A stretch of DNA of 64,000 bases from Siphonodentalium dalli (lineage: Eukaryota > Mollusca > Scaphopoda > Gadilida > Siphonodentaliidae). The position numbers and the translations under genes are program-made. Location of the stretch: the NCBI GenBank assembly GCA_032622095.1, contig CP136062.1, positions 231,088,578-231,152,577 on the forward strand, given 5' to 3'. The notes under the pieces were generated by a model. It had not been told where the DNA came from, ran no database searches, and was given only the letters and a program-made list of their open reading frames with translations. Positions 62,100-64,000 of the stretch are shown in pieces (the stretch's first letter is position 1; every line of letters begins with the position of its first letter).

Positions 62100-64000
62100 C
62101 AATGTTTATGGATGGTTTTGTTCCCGAAACAGTGTGGTACTTTGCTTGGCAAATATGAAGGGCGAATTTTCTATATTTTTCAAGAACACTCTACCCAATT
62201 TAAAGACTTCAACGCAATACGAATTAAGCTTTATGATCTCTAATTCTCTATATTAACCGAGAATGTGACGGGAATGTAGTTCCATCAGAGAATACATAAT
62301 TTGTATGGATGGGTTGCGCATGTGTCGCTTTACACAAAGTGGCTGATAAATAAGAAAGACGAATTTGCTGTTTTAGGCACCCTACACAATTGAAGTGTTA
62401 AAGTTGAACAACTCACGAACTGAAATGATTGCTGTAAGTATTAACTGAGGATGTGGGCAAAAAATAGTCATATCGGGCACATACATGGTGTTGATGGATG
62501 GGTTGGTTGGATCCCGAAAGCCTTTAGCACTTTACGAAAATCGGATGGCAAACTCCAAAGGAGAATATTTTTTTTGTGGGACCCCTTTATATGCCCATTT
62601 AAACTCTTGAACACACAATGCGCCGAATATTCATGCTTTTATTATTAAATTACAGTGTGAACGAACGGGAATATACACGTACTATGGGTAGTTTGGTTCC
62701 CAAAATCCTACGGTACTTTACAAAATGCGGCTGGCAAAAACCAAAGCTGAATATTTTCTTTGAGCACCCTACCCCATTAAAAGTCTTAAACACACTAATG
62801 GATGGACATGTTCTCAATATTAACTGGGGTGTGGACAAATGGTATGTAATTCAGGAAATATACCTCTTCATTGCACGGTGGGTGGGTTGGCTGGCTTCCC
62901 AATGTCTAGGGCACTTTACAAAAAGTGGCTAGCAAAGAGAAGGCGAAATCTCACTGGTTTGGGTACCCATAACCCTTCTAAACTCTTTAGCACACACTGA
63001 ACCGAATCTATACACTCTCATGTATCATTTACAATTTGTATGGGTGGTTTTGTTCTCGGAATCCTGGAACACCTTACAAAAGGCGGCTGGCAAATACGAA
63101 ATGTAATGTGTTAGGACACACTACCCCATTTGCAGTCTTGGGACACACCATGAACCGAAATGATGTGCCCCCATTATTATCTGCGTGTGTAAATAAAGAA
63201 ATGGACGCTATATAAAGAGTATAGAATACCAGGGTCTTGAACGTCTGGGTCACTTTACAAAAAGTTGTTGATGAAAGAGAACGGCGAATACTCACTGTTT
63301 GGGGGGGGGGGGGCATTAACCCATTTAATATCTTGATCAGAGCATGGACTGAAATTATATTCTCTCATACTTAGCTGAGTGTGTGATCGAAAGGTATTGC
63401 TATCATGGAATTATTAATTGATATATGGGTGATTTGGTTCCCCCGAAATCCTGGAACAGTTTACAAAAAGCGGCTGGCAAACAAGAAGGCGAATTTTCTA
63501 TGTCTTGATGACCCCATTATCCAACTTGAAGTATTAACAAAATGATATTCTCTCAATGTTAACTGAAGTTGTGGATAAATGGGATTATTATCTGGCAATA
63601 CGAATCTGTTATGGATGAGATGGTTCCCGTAAGCAAATGGCACTTTACAACAAATGGTCAGCAAATGAAAGGGCTAAAGTTTACTCTCAGTGGACTCCAT
63701 CCCTATTTGAAGTCTTGAACACACCACTAGCTCAAGGCATAAGCTATCCATATTACCCGAGATTGTGGCCGAATGGCTGTTCTGTCAGAAAAGATGCAAT
63801 GGTCTCGCGAGCCCGCCGTTCGCGAGATCACAGTGGCACCCCTACCCCATGCAAACCATTGAACCTACCACGAACTGAATGGATGTGCCCTCAGGGTCAA
63901 ACAACGATCTGGACAAATGGCTATTCTATAAAGAAATACACAATTGTTATAGATGGGTTAATACCCGACAGTCAGGGACACTTTACAAAAAGCGACTGAA
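62100..64000. repeat. Degenerate satellite of about 185 bp, running off the right edge
   Basis: About ten units share GGCACTTTACAAAAAGTGGC, TGGCAAA, AGAAGGCGAATTTTC, CACCCTACCCC, GTCTTGAACACAC and AACTGAGGTTGTGGACAAAT followed by GGATGGGTTGGTTCCC. The CTTTACAAA phrase appears near 62145, 62332, 62530, 62711, 62913, 63070, 63254, 63459, 63643 and 63985. Frames of 60-120 codons are repeat-born and not conserved between units. Confidence 0.8.

Noticed and set aside
63637-63999. 120-codon ORF at the right edge
   Set aside because: It lies in the 185-bp satellite, and the equivalent frame is closed in other units.

Overview
The window is eukaryotic: intron-split, AT-rich, with no operons, and crowded with transposons and tandem repeats. 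Dispersed repeats carrying GGGAGATAACTC, AGGTGAGCTAAAAA and runs of GACGGACGG point to a marine lophotrochozoan, most likely a mollusc. That is recognition from memory, not a search.

The one host gene I can support is a class II POU-homeodomain transcription factor (Oct-1/POU2F/nubbin type) on the minus strand. Eight exons are read with canonical splice sites and compatible phases, running from 26995 down to the stop codon at 6333. They encode a Gln-rich N-terminal activation region, the POU-specific domain (split between 10131-10203 and the last exon) and the POU homeodomain. A phase-compatible ninth exon at 35791-35929 may lie 5' of these, but its start codon is unresolved.

The striking property of this locus is that the exon edges have been copied over and over into the flanking introns. 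Splice donors or acceptors, with a few codons of exon, form tandem repeats beside exons 1, 2, 3 and 4. There is also a degenerate copy beside exon 6, and a mutated copy of the C-terminal codons lies 3' of the last exon. The largest case is a roughly 60-copy 63-bp array (19585-24443) that continues the exon 3 donor and stays in frame for many units.

Other layout: 1-3955 is a 56-bp satellite that runs off the left edge. Five copies of a TTAA-flanked (piggyBac-type) MITE with two reciprocal hairpins occur at about 5.9, 14.1, 17.4, 28.5 and 31.1 kb. From 36.9 kb onward there is no recognisable host gene. This part holds foldback elements (36965-37485, 39755-44283, 49643-50459) and a 584-bp miniature LTR element whose LTRs carry 5S rRNA-derived sequence (44805-45388). 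It also holds a young Ty3/gypsy element (50463-56266) with gag, a textbook -1 frameshift signal and a pol that has lost RT, RNase H and the integrase core. After that come an internally deleted MULE-like element with a two-exon remnant gene (57415-59021), a second TTAA-flanked element (59032-59519) and degenerate satellites to the right edge.

No tRNA gene, complete rRNA gene or CRISPR array was seen. Counts, distances and identities were read by eye and may be off by a base or a copy in the repeat arrays.
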